DNA from: Bauldia sp.
GTDB taxonomy: Bacteria > Pseudomonadota > Alphaproteobacteria > Rhizobiales > Kaistiaceae
Direction of reading: 5' to 3'
Length of the DNA stretch: 55,633 bases
Assembly: GCA_020849325.1 (NCBI GenBank)
Contig: JADLGL010000019.1
Coordinates: 1 to 55,633, forward strand
Under the pieces are notes generated by a model that did not search any database, was not told the origin of the DNA, and saw only the letters and a list, made by a program, of their open reading frames with translations. A program made the position numbers and the translations under genes. Below are positions 17,915-27,554 of this stretch, in pieces (position 1 is the stretch's first letter; each line of letters starts with the position of its first letter).

Positions 17915-20359
17915 CTACCCCGTGACGTCCATCACGATCCGCCTGATGTCGACCGCCGTCCCGTCGCCGGGCACGCCCGGTGCGATGAGGAGGGCGTCGC
18001 CATTGGGGCTCGGGACGCCGGTCGGGATCGTCCACACCGCGTCGACGATCGCGAACTCGCCGGTGACGGTCACCGTCCGCCATTCGAGGAGGGCGTTGCC
18101 GCGGAGATAGGCGAGGCGGAGCGTGGTTGCGGGGCGGCCGGGCGTGCCGCGGACGTCGAGCTGGATGCGGACGCTCCGGCCCTCGATGCCGGTGGAGATG
18201 CCGGGGCCGATCGCCGCCCGTGCCGCGCCCGACGCCGACGACACCACGCGGACGAGCCCGCCGGCGGTGTCGGCATCGAAGTTCGCGGGGGCGTCGGGCC
18301 CGGTCTGGAACACCATCGGGTCGGTGCCGCCGAAGAGCACGATGCCCTGCTCGCCGGTGGTGCCGTCATCGGTCCCGTCCGATCCGAAGAGGCCGGGCAG
18401 GATGAGGACGGCGGCCACTGCGACCACGACCACGATCGCGGCGATGACCGCATATCCGAACAGCCGGCCGCCATACCGGTTCTCGGGCACCACGCGGCGT
18501 CCTTCCGGCGGCGCATTCCGCGTCGGCAGGGGCGGCGGCAGGCGGCGCCGCTGCGGCGGCCCGTCCATCGCTTCGGCGAACAGGGGATCGCTCCGCACCG
18601 GGCCGGCGCCTTCGGCCGGCTCGTCGAGGTCGGCGCCGAGATAGCGGACGGCGCGGTTCGCAGCCGGGGCGAGGCCGTGCTGCTCGCCGGCCGGCGCGTC
18701 CGACGGAGAAGGGGGCGGCGGCAGGCGCGGGCGGACGCCGCGTTGCGGGCCGGTGCGCGCCGGTGCCGTCTCGGCCGGCGGCGGAGGCGGTGCGTCGCGA
18801 CGGCCGCGGGGAGCGGCCGGGCGAATGGTCTCCTCGTCGTCCTCGGGCAGCAAGGGCGCGTCCGGCGCGGTGGGGCGCACCGGGCGGGGCGGCGGCGTCC
18901 GCTGCGGTCGGCCGTCGGCGCGGACCGGGGCCGGAGCTGGCGTGGGCCGAACCGGGCGAATTGGATTATCCGCGCCTCCGCGCGCGGCCGGACGGGCCGC
19001 CGCCGGCGAAGGCTCGGGGGTCCGCTCGGGCGCCCTGCGGGCGGACGGGGCCGGTTCCGGCCGCGCCGCGTGGGCGTCGTCGCGTAACGCCCGCAGCGGC
19101 CGCGGCGGCTCCTCCGCGAAAACCTCCTCGCGCTCGACGATGGCGATGCTGCGGACCGAGGTTCGGCGCTGGACGGGTGCGGGCAGGCTCCGCGGCGCGT
19201 CCTCGAACGCAGGCTGGACGCGTGTGCCGACGTCGTCGTCGGCCGCGGCCGACTCCGGAACGGCGCCGTCCGGCGGCTCGCGCCTGCTCCGGCGCAGGAG
19301 CCGTCCCGGCGACAGCGAGCGGAGACGTGCCGTCACCGCTCCGAACCGGCCGCCGCCCGTTTCGGGCAGCGGATCGGCATCGTCGTAGGCTTCGGCCGTG
19401 CCGGCATCCCACTGCCCCTCCTCGTAGAAGGGCGATTCGTCGGCCGGCTCGTTCTCGGCGGCGATCCACTCCGGCGTCGCGGCCGAGCCGTGGCTACGCA
19501 CCGTCTCCTCGACCAGCGCCATCTGGAGACGCCGGTCCCACTCGGAATCGGGGCGTGCCTGAAGGTCCGGCGGGGGCGCCGCCGGACGGACCGGAGGCGG
19601 ACGGACCGGCTCTTCCGGATCGTGCCACTGCGCCGTGGATTCGTCCCAGGCAAGGTCGATCGCCGAGCCCCACATCGTGCTGGGGCCGGCGGTCCCGGCG
19701 GCCTCGGGCTCGTCGAAGTCCGGGGCCGGCGTCGCCGCCGCCTGCCAGCGCGGTTCGGCCGGAAGCGGCTGATACTCCTCGGCCCCATAGGCTTCGGCCG
19801 CTTCGGGCTCGACCGGCGCGTAGTCCTCCGCCACGTCCTCTTCCGGCTCGAAATCCTCCGGCTCGTATTCGTCCGGCAGGTAGGCGTCGGGGTCGTCCGC
19901 GGCAGGCTCCTCGACGTATTCCACCGCCTCGGCTTCCGCGTAGTCCCCGGTGACGTCGGCTTCCGCCTCCGGCTCGCCGCGCTCGTCGTCGAAGAGGAAG
20001 GTCTCCTCCTCGAGGATAGGCTCGTCGTCCGCGGCGAAATCGTCAGGCTCGCCGGCATGGTCCCGATCCGCGCCGGGTTCCGGCGCGAGGGCCGGCGTCA
20101 GCGGCTCGTAGGGCAGTTCGTCGAACACGTCGTCGGCCGCGGCGAACGAGGCGGCGATCTCGTCCTCGATCCGCGTCACCGCGCCGTCGAAGGCGACGAG
20201 CCGCGACCGGAACTCGGTGTCCTTGAGGCGCGGACGGTGGGCGTCGAGCTTCCGGACGATCACCGCCCGCAGGCGGTCGTAGATCTCCTGGCGCTGCTCC
20301 TCGTCCGGCGCATCGGCGCGGTCGAGCGACCTGCGGAGGACGGTGTAGAAATCAGACAT
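17915..20359 (-). CDS. Large single-span membrane protein with long disordered acidic/proline-rich cytoplasmic region
   Basis: 814 residues. Residues 1-75 form a folded helical head (FYTVLRRSLDRAD.., EIYDRLRAVIVRKLDAH.., GAVTRIEDEIAASFAAAD). Residues about 80-240 are strongly acidic (many E/D with Y and P), about 240-635 Pro/Arg/Ala-rich, then one membrane helix at about 636-658 (YAVIAAIVVVVAVAAVLIL). A periplasmic beta-rich domain of about 155 residues follows. Similar head-plus-disorder-plus-membrane proteins are found in Hyphomicrobiales without assigned function. The gene is divergent from phoR, sharing a 277-base spacer. Topology is inferred from charge. Confidence 0.75.
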   Translation of the reverse strand: MSDFYTVLRRSLDRADAPDEEQRQEIYDRLRAVIVRKLDAHRPRLKDTEFRSRLVAFDGAVTRIEDEIAASFAAADDVFDELPYEPLTPALAPEPGADRDHAGEPDDFAADDEPILEEETFLFDDERGEPEAEADVTGDYAEAEAVEYVEEPAADDPDAYLPDEYEPEDFEPEEDVAEDYAPVEPEAAEAYGAEEYQPLPAEPRWQAAATPAPDFDEPEAAGTAGPSTMWGSAIDLAWDESTAQWHDPEEPVRPPPVRPAAPPPDLQARPDSEWDRRLQMALVEETVRSHGSAATPEWIAAENEPADESPFYEEGQWDAGTAEAYDDADPLPETGGGRFGAVTARLRSLSPGRLLRRSRREPPDGAVPESAAADDDVGTRVQPAFEDAPRSLPAPVQRRTSVRSIAIVEREEVFAEEPPRPLRALRDDAHAARPEPAPSARRAPERTPEPSPAAARPAARGGADNPIRPVRPTPAPAPVRADGRPQRTPPPRPVRPTAPDAPLLPEDDEETIRPAAPRGRRDAPPPPPAETAPARTGPQRGVRPRLPPPPSPSDAPAGEQHGLAPAANRAVRYLGADLDEPAEGAGPVRSDPLFAEAMDGPPQRRRLPPPLPTRNAPPEGRRVVPENRYGGRLFGYAVIAAIVVVVAVAAVLILPGLFGSDGTDDGTTGEQGIVLFGGTDPMVFQTGPDAPANFDADTAGGLVRVVSSASGAARAAIGPGISTGIEGRSVRIQLDVRGTPGRPATTLRLAYLRGNALLEWRTVTVTGEFAIVDAVWTIPTGVPSPNGDALLIAPGVPGDGTAVDIRRIVMDVTG

Positions 20360-20636
20360 GACGCTCCGCGTCGACAGACTGCTGCCCTGTCACCCGGACT
20401 GATCTCCAACGCTCCCCGGCCCCGCGGCCTGCCGCGTTCTAGCACGCCGCCTGCCGATCGCGCGCCCCTGCGATCGTTCGACCAGAGGCATGCAAGCCGG
20501 CTTATATGTGGCGGCGGCCGAGAAGTCGCGGACATTGCTCGGCGCCCGGCGTGCCGGCGCCGGGCGGTTGTTGGAACTGTCGCATCGCGCCCGTAGGATC
20601 GACGGTCGAGCAGTTGCGCGCAGCGAGGGATTCGCC

Positions 20637-21953
20637 ATGGCCGAACCGAGCGCCACGCCGCGGCGTGAAGGGCCGCTGCGCCGCCTGTGGCGGCGCGGGG
20701 CGGTGGTGCTCGTCGCCGCCGCCGTCCTTGCGATCCTCGGCATCGCCGGCCTCGTCTCCGTCACCGGCGCGCTGATCCTCCTTGGCTCCACCGCCCTCGC
20801 AATGGCGCTCCTGCCGCTCGAAGCGCCGCCGGAAGACATGGTGGCCGATCGCGGCAGCGCGACGCGCGAACCGGTGCCGCGCGGCACCCGCGCCGTCGCG
20901 GCGTCCCTGCCCGACCCGTGCTTCATCCTCGGCCGCGACGGCCAGGTCCGCTTCGCCAATGACCGCGCCATCGCCTCCTTCGGCATCACCGAAGGCGAGT
21001 TCCTCCTCTTCCGCCTCCGCCAGCCGGAACTCCTCGCCGCCTTCGACAAGGTGGTGAAGGGCGGCGGCGCGCAGCAGGTGCGCTTCGAGGAACGGGTGCC
21101 GACCGAGCGTTCCTTCTCCGCCTGGTTTGCCGCGCTCGACGATCCCGCGGCGCCGGAGAGCATTCTCCTCGTCCTCGACGACCTCACCTCGTTCCAGGCG
21201 ACGGAGCGGATGCGCGTCGATTTCGTCGCCAATGCGAGCCACGAGCTCCGGACGCCGCTCGCGTCCCTTGCCGGCTTCGTCGAGACGCTCCAGGGCCCGG
21301 CCCGGCACGATCCGGTCGCGCAGGCGCGCTTCCTCGGCATCATGCACGAGCAGGCGACGCGGATGAGCCGGCTTATCGACGACCTCCTCTCGCTCTCCCG
21401 CGTCGAGCTGCGGGCGCATCTCCGTCCGCGCGGCCGCGCCGACCTCATCGCCGTGCTCCGCCACGTCGTCGACACCATGACGCCGCTCGCCGCCGACCTC
21501 GGCGTCGCCATCGAGGCCGACATCCCCGCCGGCGAGGCGATCGTCATGGGGGACCGCGACGAGCTCATCCAGGTCTTCGACAACCTCGTCGAGAATGCCT
21601 GCAAATACGGCCAGTCGGGCGGCCGCGTCGTCATCCGCATGGCCGTGCCCGAGCGGCGCGGCCCGTGCTCGGTCAGCGTCATCGACTTCGGTCCCGGCAT
21701 TCCCGAGGCGCATTTGCCGCGCCTCACCGAACGCTTCTACCGCGTCGACGACGATCTCAGCCGAAAGCACCGCGGCACCGGCCTCGGCCTTGCGATCGTG
21801 AAGCACATCGTCTCGCGCCACCGCGCCCGGCTCGCGATCGAGAGCCGGCCGGGCGCCGGAGCCGAGTTCACGGTGCATTTCCCGGAAGCGGACTATGTCC
21901 GCGCGCCGGCGGTCGAAAAAAGCGAGCAGGTTCAGACACCTGCGGTGTCATAG
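20637..21953 (+). CDS. phoR: Phosphate regulon sensor histidine kinase
   Basis: 438 residues from the ATG at 20637; an in-frame ATG at 20490 would add 49 residues without similarity. Two N-terminal membrane helices (about 21-61) with no sizeable periplasmic domain, a PAS domain (about 88-185), the HisKA phospho-acceptor H202 in NASHELRTPLAS, then HATPase motifs NLVENACKYG, DFGPGIP and GTGLGLAIVKHIV. It senses phosphate through the Pst/PhoU complex and phosphorylates PhoB. It is first in phoR-pstSCAB-phoU-phoB. Its TAG stop falls inside the Pho box of pstS. Confidence 0.94.
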   Translation: MAEPSATPRREGPLRRLWRRGAVVLVAAAVLAILGIAGLVSVTGALILLGSTALAMALLPLEAPPEDMVADRGSATREPVPRGTRAVAASLPDPCFILGRDGQVRFANDRAIASFGITEGEFLLFRLRQPELLAAFDKVVKGGGAQQVRFEERVPTERSFSAWFAALDDPAAPESILLVLDDLTSFQATERMRVDFVANASHELRTPLASLAGFVETLQGPARHDPVAQARFLGIMHEQATRMSRLIDDLLSLSRVELRAHLRPRGRADLIAVLRHVVDTMTPLAADLGVAIEADIPAGEAIVMGDRDELIQVFDNLVENACKYGQSGGRVVIRMAVPERRGPCSVSVIDFGPGIPEAHLPRLTERFYRVDDDLSRKHRGTGLGLAIVKHIVSRHRARLAIESRPGAGAEFTVHFPEADYVRAPAVEKSEQVQTPAVS

Positions 21954-21984
21954 AACTGTAGTCTACCCGTCATAGAACGATTGC
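21945..21984 (+). promoter_or_regulatory. Tandem Pho box upstream of pstS
   Basis: GTGTCATAGAACTGTAGT (21945-21962) and CCGTCATAGAACGATTGC (21967-21984) both resemble the Pho box consensus CTGTCATAWAWCTGTCAY. Their starts are 22 bases apart, i.e. four direct half-sites spaced 11 bases, the geometry PhoB dimers need. The first box contains the phoR stop codon. The pstS ATG lies about 100 bases downstream. Confidence 0.75.
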
Positions 21985-22081
21985 AGGCCGCCCCTAGTTT
22001 CCGCGTCAGAGAGCCGGGAATGGCAGGCCCGCCGTTACCAGAGGCTCCGCCCCCTGAGGCTTCCTCAGACAGGAGACAGAC

Positions 22082-23089
22082 ATGAACCTCAAGACGCTCG
22101 GCGTTGCGGCCCTCGCCCTCGCCACCACCTCGACGCTCGCCTTCGCGCAGGCCCGCGACACCATCCAGGTCGCCGGCTCGTCGACCGTCCTTCCCTTCGC
22201 CTCGATCGTCGCCGAGGAGTTCGGCAACGCCTTCCCGGCGTTCAACACGCCGGTCGTCGGCTCCGGCGGCACCGGCGGCGGCTTCCGCCAGTTCTGCGAG
22301 GGCGTCGGCCCGAACACCATCGACATCGCCAACGCCTCGCGTCCGATCTCGGCCGCCGAGATCGCGACCTGCAATACGAACGGCGTGAACCAGATCCTCG
22401 AAGTCCAGTTCGGCTTCGACGGCATCGTCTTCGCCACGTCGACCTCGCAGGGCGATTTCGCCCTCACGCCCCTCCACGTCTTCAAGGCGCTCGCGGCCCA
22501 GGTCCCGGTCGACGGCGTGTGGGTCGCGAACCCCTACACCAACTGGAACCAGATCGACCCGGCGCTGCCGGACCAGGCCATCACGCTCGTGATCCCGGCT
22601 TCGAACCACGGCACCCGCGAGGTCTTCCAGACCCGCGTCATCGACGCCGGCTGCCATGAGGTCGGCGGCGCCGAAGCGCAGTGCACCACCTTCCGCACCG
22701 ATGGCCGCGTGGTCGAGATTTCGGGCGACTACACCGAGACGCTCGCCCGCCTCCAGTCCGCACCGGCCGCGGTCGGCGTGTTCGGCCTCTCCTTCTACGA
22801 AGAGAATCGCGACACCCTGAAGGTCGCCTCGGTCTCGGGCATCGTCCCGACGCTCGAGACGGTCGCCGACGGCACCTACCCCGTTTCCCGCCCGCTCTAC
22901 TTCTACGTCAAGGGCGAGCACATCGGCGTCATCCCCGGCATTGCCGAGTTCGTCACCTACTTCCTGTCCGACGAGATGGCCGGTCCCGGCGGCTTCCTCC
23001 AGGACGCCGGCCTGATCCCGGAGCCGGACGACGTCCGCGCCGCCGCCCTCGCCGGCTTCGAGGCCCGTACCGTCGTTGCGCCGCGCTAG
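22082..23089 (+). CDS. pstS: Periplasmic phosphate-binding protein of the Pst transporter
   Basis: 335 residues with a signal peptide ending TLAFAQ (about 20-25). The mature start DTIQVAGSSTVLPFASIVAEE contains the family phosphate-binding GSSTV loop, then SGGTGGGFRQFCEG and the FGFDGIVFA segment. It belongs to the alphaproteobacterial PstS group with extra cysteine pairs (CEG, CNTN, CHEV, CTTF). It captures phosphate for PstCAB. It is preceded by AGGAGAC and by a tandem Pho box, and followed by a strong GC hairpin before pstC, consistent with higher PstS output. Confidence 0.95.
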   Translation: MNLKTLGVAALALATTSTLAFAQARDTIQVAGSSTVLPFASIVAEEFGNAFPAFNTPVVGSGGTGGGFRQFCEGVGPNTIDIANASRPISAAEIATCNTNGVNQILEVQFGFDGIVFATSTSQGDFALTPLHVFKALAAQVPVDGVWVANPYTNWNQIDPALPDQAITLVIPASNHGTREVFQTRVIDAGCHEVGGAEAQCTTFRTDGRVVEISGDYTETLARLQSAPAAVGVFGLSFYEENRDTLKVASVSGIVPTLETVADGTYPVSRPLYFYVKGEHIGVIPGIAEFVTYFLSDEMAGPGGFLQDAGLIPEPDDVRAAALAGFEARTVVAPR

Positions 23090-23110
23090 CGCCAGAGCGA
23101 CGACGATCGC

Positions 23111-23134
23111 GGTGGGCGGCTCCGGCCGCCCGCC
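23111..23134 (+). promoter_or_regulatory. GC-rich hairpin between pstS and pstC
   Basis: GGGCGGC-TCCG-GCCGCCC is a perfect 7-bp stem with a TCCG loop, extendable to 10 bp with one wobble pair. There is no T run, so it is more likely an mRNA-stabilising or attenuating hairpin protecting the pstS message than a terminator. Confidence 0.6.
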
Positions 23135-23164
23135 GTACCGCTTGCCGCCGATGCGAGGCCGGAC

Positions 23165-24538
23165 GTGAATCTGCTCCTCATTGCCATCCTCCTCGCCCTG
23201 ATGGCGGTGGGCTACCGGCTCGGCACCCGCCGCAGCCGAAGGGTTTCCACCGAGCGGAAAGAGCGGCTTCACTCGCTGCCGCAGCACTACGGGACCCTCG
23301 TCGCGCTCTGGTGCGGCATCCCGGCCTTCATCGTCCTCGTCCTGTGGATGGCGACGCAGTCGGGCTACCTCGAATCCGTTGCCCTCTCGGAGCTTCCGGC
23401 CGCGGTCCAGACGGCGGACGAGGGCACGAAACTCTCCGCCGTCACCCGCGTGATGGCCATCGCCGACGGCACGGGCGTCGTGGGCGAGGTATCCGCCGAG
23501 GAACAGGCTGCCGCCGACGCCGTCGCGCAGGCGCGCCTCATCCGGACGCTCGCCGCCGTCGCGCTCGCCGCAGCCCTCGCCATCGGCGGCTTCCTCTTCA
23601 CGCTCCGGCGCATCACGCCAAAACTCCAGGCGCGCGACCAGATCGAGTTCGTGGTCAAGGCGCTCCTGTTCGTCTCCTCGCTGATCGCCATCCTGACGAC
23701 CGTCGGCATCGTGCTGTCGATGCTGACCGAGGCGATCCGCTTCTTCAGCTTCGTGAGCCCGATCGACTTCTTCTTCGGCACCGAATGGCGGCCGACCTTC
23801 TCTTCGACCGGCGCCGGCGGGGCAGGGGAGTACGGCCTCCTGCCGCTCCTCCTCGGCACGCTGCTCGTCTCGGTGATCGCGATGCTCGTCGCGATCCCGG
23901 TCGGCCTGATGACGGCCATCTACCTCGCCAACTACGCCTCGCCGCGGCTCCGCGCGACGGCAAAGCCCATCATCGAGATCCTCGCCGGCATCCCGACCAT
24001 CGTCTACGGCTTCTTCGCCCTCGTGACCGTCGGGCCGGCGCTCCACGGCCTTGGCGAAACCCTCGGCATCGACATCAGCGCCACATCGGCGCTCACGGCC
24101 GGCCTCGTGATGGGGATCATGATCATCCCCTTCATCTCCTCGATCGCCGACGACATCATCACCCAGGTGCCGCGCTCGCTTCGCGACGGGTCGCTCGGCC
24201 TCGGCGCGACGAAGTCGGAGACGATCAGGAAGGTCATTCTCCCGGCGGCGCTGCCGGGCATCGTCGGCGCCTTCCTCCTCGCCGTCTCGCGCGCCATCGG
24301 CGAGACGATGATCGTGGTGCTCGCGGCCGGCAACAGCCCCGTCCTTCAGGGCAATCCGCTCGAAGCCGTCTCGACGGTCACCGTGACGATCGTCAACCAG
24401 CTCACCGGCGACACCGACTTCGCCTCGCCGCAGTCGCTCGTCGCCTTCGCGCTCGGGCTCACCCTCTTCGTGATGACCTTGGCCCTCAACGTCGTCGCGC
24501 TCTACATCGTCCGCAAATACCGGGAGCAGTACGACTGA
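23165..24538 (+). CDS. pstC: Phosphate ABC transporter permease PstC
   Basis: 457 residues from a GTG 75 bases after pstS. The N-terminus holds two or three membrane helices and a linker (about 1-180) typical of the long alphaproteobacterial form. The BPD_transp_1 permease domain is C-terminal, with YGLLPLLLGTLLVSVIAMLVA, IIEILAGIPTIVYGFFAL and the EAA loop RDGSLGLGATKSETIRKVILP. It forms the membrane channel with PstA. It overlaps pstA by one base (TGATG). Confidence 0.95.
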   Translation: MNLLLIAILLALMAVGYRLGTRRSRRVSTERKERLHSLPQHYGTLVALWCGIPAFIVLVLWMATQSGYLESVALSELPAAVQTADEGTKLSAVTRVMAIADGTGVVGEVSAEEQAAADAVAQARLIRTLAAVALAAALAIGGFLFTLRRITPKLQARDQIEFVVKALLFVSSLIAILTTVGIVLSMLTEAIRFFSFVSPIDFFFGTEWRPTFSSTGAGGAGEYGLLPLLLGTLLVSVIAMLVAIPVGLMTAIYLANYASPRLRATAKPIIEILAGIPTIVYGFFALVTVGPALHGLGETLGIDISATSALTAGLVMGIMIIPFISSIADDIITQVPRSLRDGSLGLGATKSETIRKVILPAALPGIVGAFLLAVSRAIGETMIVVLAAGNSPVLQGNPLEAVSTVTVTIVNQLTGDTDFASPQSLVAFALGLTLFVMTLALNVVALYIVRKYREQYD

Positions 24539-25908
24539 TGGCCGACGTCGCCCTCGCTCCTTCGCCGGCACCGGACGCGCCGCGGACGCGCTCCGCCGAC
24601 CTCATCGCCCGCTCGCTCTCCCGGCGGCGCCGGGCCGAAGTCCGCTTCCGCGCCTATGGTCTCGCCGCCGTCATCGCCGCGATCGCCTTCGTCGTCTTCC
24701 TGTTCTGGACCATCCTTCAGTCCGGCCTTCCCGCCTTCTTCCAGGCGGCGATGACGGTCGAGGTGACGCTCGACCCCGCGGTGATCGACGTCGGCCCGCG
24801 GCCCGTCCGCGCCGACTTCCCGAATGAGGCCGCGTTCGCGGCCGCGGACCTCGCCTGGCAGACCGCGCTCGCCGGCAAGAATTTTGGATCGCTCATCGAG
24901 CGCGCCGTCAACGCCGTCCTGGCGACGCCGGCGTCGAGCCGCGACATCCGGGCGATCTACGCCTCGAACGAGCGCTTCCGGCTTCGCGACATGGTCGCGG
25001 CCGACCCGGGACTGATCGGCCGGACGATTCCGTTCACGCTCGTCGCCAGCGCCGATGTCGATGTCTGGTTCAAGGGCAACATCGACCGGTCGCTGCCCGA
25101 GAACCAGCAGCAGCTGACGCTCGCCCAGCAGCAGATCACCGACGCGATGATCGCCGACGGCACGATGAAGAGCGTGTTCGCGAGCTGGATCTTCACCAAT
25201 GTCGACTCGCGCTCCTCCCCGGCCACCGCCGGCCTTGCCGGGGCGTTCATGGGGTCGCTCTTCATGATGCTGGTGGTGATCGCCCTCTCGGTGCCGATCG
25301 GCGTCGCCGGCGCGATCTACCTCGAGGAATTCGCCCCGAAGAACCGGATCACGGACCTCATCGAGGTCAACATCAACAACCTCGCGGCCGTCCCCTCGAT
25401 CGTCTTCGGCCTCCTCGGCGCCGCCGTGTTCATCAACGCGATGCACCTGCCGCTGTCGGCGCCGATCGTCGGCGGCCTCGTCCTGTCGCTGATGACGCTG
25501 CCGACGATCATCATCGCCACCCGCGGCGTTCTCCGCGCCGTGCCGCCGTCCATCCGCGAAGCGGCGACCGGCCTCGGTGCCTCCCGCGTCCAGGTCGTGT
25601 TCCATCACGTCCTGCCGCTCGTCATTCCCGGCATCCTGACGGCGACCATCATCGGCGTCGCTCAGGCGCTGGGCGAGACGGCGCCGCTTCTCCTCGTCGG
25701 CATGAGCGCGTTCGTAGCCAACATTCCGACCGGCCTGTTCGACCAGTCGACTGCGCTTCCCGTCCAGCTCTTCCTGTGGCAGGGCAATGAGAACCGCAAC
25801 TTCTTCGAGCCGCGGACCTCGGCAGCCATCATCGTCCTTCTCGGCCTTATGATCCTCCTCAACGCGCTTGCGATCTTCCTCCGCCAGCGCTTCCAGACGC
25901 GGTGGTGA
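24538..25908 (+). CDS. pstA: Phosphate ABC transporter permease PstA
   Basis: 456 residues, longer than E. coli PstA (296). After the first membrane helix (about 40-62) there is a soluble insert of roughly 170 residues, the DUF3333 region seen in alphaproteobacterial PstA. It contains [20 protein letters not shown] and an [14 protein letters not shown] segment. The permease domain follows, with [18 protein letters not shown] and the EAA loop [21 protein letters not shown]. The insert faces the periplasm by topology. Coupled to pstC upstream and 11 bases before pstB. Confidence 0.94.
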   Translation: MADVALAPSPAPDAPRTRSADLIARSLSRRRRAEVRFRAYGLAAVIAAIAFVVFLFWTILQSGLPAFFQAAMTVEVTLDPAVIDVGPRPVRADFPNEAAFAAADLAWQTALAGKNFGSLIERAVNAVLATPASSRDIRAIYASNERFRLRDMVAADPGLIGRTIPFTLVASADVDVWFKGNIDRSLPENQQQLTLAQQQITDAMIADGTMKSVFASWIFTNVDSRSSPATAGLAGAFMGSLFMMLVVIALSVPIGVAGAIYLEEFAPKNRITDLIEVNINNLAAVPSIVFGLLGAAVFINAMHLPLSAPIVGGLVLSLMTLPTIIIATRGVLRAVPPSIREAATGLGASRVQVVFHHVLPLVIPGILTATIIGVAQALGETAPLLLVGMSAFVANIPTGLFDQSTALPVQLFLWQGNENRNFFEPRTSAAIIVLLGLMILLNALAIFLRQRFQTRW

Positions 25909-25919
25909 GTGTGAGAACC

Positions 25920-26756
25920 ATGGACCAGCCAGCCAGCCCGCCGACCAAGATGGGCGTGTCGGTCACCAGCAGGGCGACCGAAGGGAGCGCTGCGGCGGCG
26001 CCGGTGAAAGTGTCGGCCCAGAACGTCGATGTCTTCTACGGCGAGAAGCACGCCATCAAGGGCGTGTCGATCAACATCCCCGAGCGCTCGGTGACGGCGT
26101 TCATCGGCCCGTCGGGCTGCGGCAAGTCGACGTTCCTGCGCTGCATCAACCGGATGAACGACCTCATCGAGGGTTGCCGGGTGACCGGGCGCATCCTTCT
26201 CGACGACGACGACATCAACGACCGGTCGGTCGACGTCGTGCTGCTGCGCGCGCGGGTCGGCATGGTGTTCCAGAAGCCGAACCCGTTCCCGAAATCGATC
26301 TACGACAACGTCGCCTACGGCCCGAAGATCCACGGCCTCGCCCGCACGAGGGCCGAGATGGACGCCATCGTCGAGCAGAGCCTCCGGAAAGCCGCGCTCT
26401 GGGACGAGGTCAAGGACCGCCTGAAGGAGCCCGGCACCGGGCTTTCCGGCGGCCAGCAGCAGCGCCTGTGCATCGCGCGCGCGATCGCCGTCTCGCCGGA
26501 GGTCATCCTGATGGACGAACCCTGCTCCGCGCTCGACCCGATCGCGACCGCCCGCATCGAGGAGCTCATCGACGAGCTCCGCCAGAACTACACCATCATC
26601 ATCGTGACCCACTCGATGCAGCAGGCGGCGCGCGTCTCGCAGCAGACCGCCTTCTTCCACCTCGGCAATCTCGTCGAAACCGGGTCGACCGAGTTCATGT
26701 TCACCAATCCGCACGACCAGCGGACGCAGGACTACATCACCGGCCGCTTCGGCTAG
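25920..26756 (+). CDS. pstB: Phosphate ABC transporter ATP-binding protein
   Basis: 278 residues from the ATG at 25920; GTG codons at 25902, 25905 and 25911 are in frame and could extend it slightly. Walker [21 protein letters not shown]-loop [23 protein letters not shown] signature [16 protein letters not shown], Walker [16 protein letters not shown] and the switch His in VTHSMQQA are all intact. NRMND and the Q-loop are diagnostic of PstB. It drives phosphate import through PstCA. Confidence 0.96.
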   Translation: MDQPASPPTKMGVSVTSRATEGSAAAAPVKVSAQNVDVFYGEKHAIKGVSINIPERSVTAFIGPSGCGKSTFLRCINRMNDLIEGCRVTGRILLDDDDINDRSVDVVLLRARVGMVFQKPNPFPKSIYDNVAYGPKIHGLARTRAEMDAIVEQSLRKAALWDEVKDRLKEPGTGLSGGQQQRLCIARAIAVSPEVILMDEPCSALDPIATARIEELIDELRQNYTIIIVTHSMQQAARVSQQTAFFHLGNLVETGSTEFMFTNPHDQRTQDYITGRFG

Positions 26757-26778
26757 GTCGGTCACAGAGGCTCAGAAG

Positions 26779-27504
26779 ATGCCCAGCCAGCACATCGTTT
26801 CCGCCTTCGACGACGAGCTGAAGGAGCTCGGCCGCAACGTCGCGGAAGTCGGCGGCCTCGCCGAGCAGATGGTCGACCGCGCCATTTCCGCTCTGATGCG
26901 GATCGACATCGATTCCGCCGAAGGCGTCATCCGCGACGACCGCCGGATCGACGCCCTCCAGCGCGAGATCGAGGAGAAGGCGATCCTGATGATCGCCCGC
27001 CGCCAGCCGATGGCGCGCGACCTCCGCGAGATCGTCGCCGCGATCCGCATCGCCGGCGACCTCGAGCGGGTGGGCGATCTCGCGAAGAACATCGCCAAGC
27101 GCGTCATCGCGCTCCAGGGCCAGTTCCAGCCGCCGAAGCTGCTGCACGGCGTCGAGCACCTCGCCGAACTCGGCCTCGAGCAGCTGAAGAACGTGCTCGA
27201 TGCCTACGCCCGCCGCGACGTCCAGCAGGCGCTCGCGGTGTGGAACCGCGACGAGGAGCTCGACGCGCTCTACACCTCGCTGTTCCGCGAACTCCTCACC
27301 TACATGATGGAAGACCCCCGCAACATCGGGTTCTGCACCCATCTTCTGTTCTGCGCCAAGAACATCGAGCGGATCGGCGACCACGCCACCAACATCGCCG
27401 AAACCGTCCACTACCAGATCACGGGCGTCGCCCTCACCGAGGAGCGGCCGAAGAACGACCGCTCGTCGATCGCCAATGTGGACCTGCCGCAGACCGAAGA
27501 CTGA
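26779..27504 (+). CDS. phoU: Phosphate signalling complex accessory protein
   Basis: 241 residues, two three-helix PhoU bundles. Each half has the metal-binding pattern: RQPMARDLREIVAAIRIAGDLERVGDLAKNIA in the first (about 75-106) and NIGFCTHLLFCAKNIERIGDHATNIAE in the second (about 180-206). PhoU links PstB activity to PhoR and limits kinase signalling when phosphate is sufficient. It is 22 bases after pstB and 50 before phoB. Confidence 0.95.
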   Translation: MPSQHIVSAFDDELKELGRNVAEVGGLAEQMVDRAISALMRIDIDSAEGVIRDDRRIDALQREIEEKAILMIARRQPMARDLREIVAAIRIAGDLERVGDLAKNIAKRVIALQGQFQPPKLLHGVEHLAELGLEQLKNVLDAYARRDVQQALAVWNRDEELDALYTSLFRELLTYMMEDPRNIGFCTHLLFCAKNIERIGDHATNIAETVHYQITGVALTEERPKNDRSSIANVDLPQTED

Positions 27505-27554
27505 CGCCCTGCCGATCCGGCGCCTTCCTGGCCGGACCTGACGGAGACGCCGAC

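Noticed and set aside
21932-24571. 879-codon minus-strand frame opposite pstS-pstC
   Set aside because: It is the shadow of pstS and pstC, with Arg/Asp/Gly-rich nonsense composition and no motifs.
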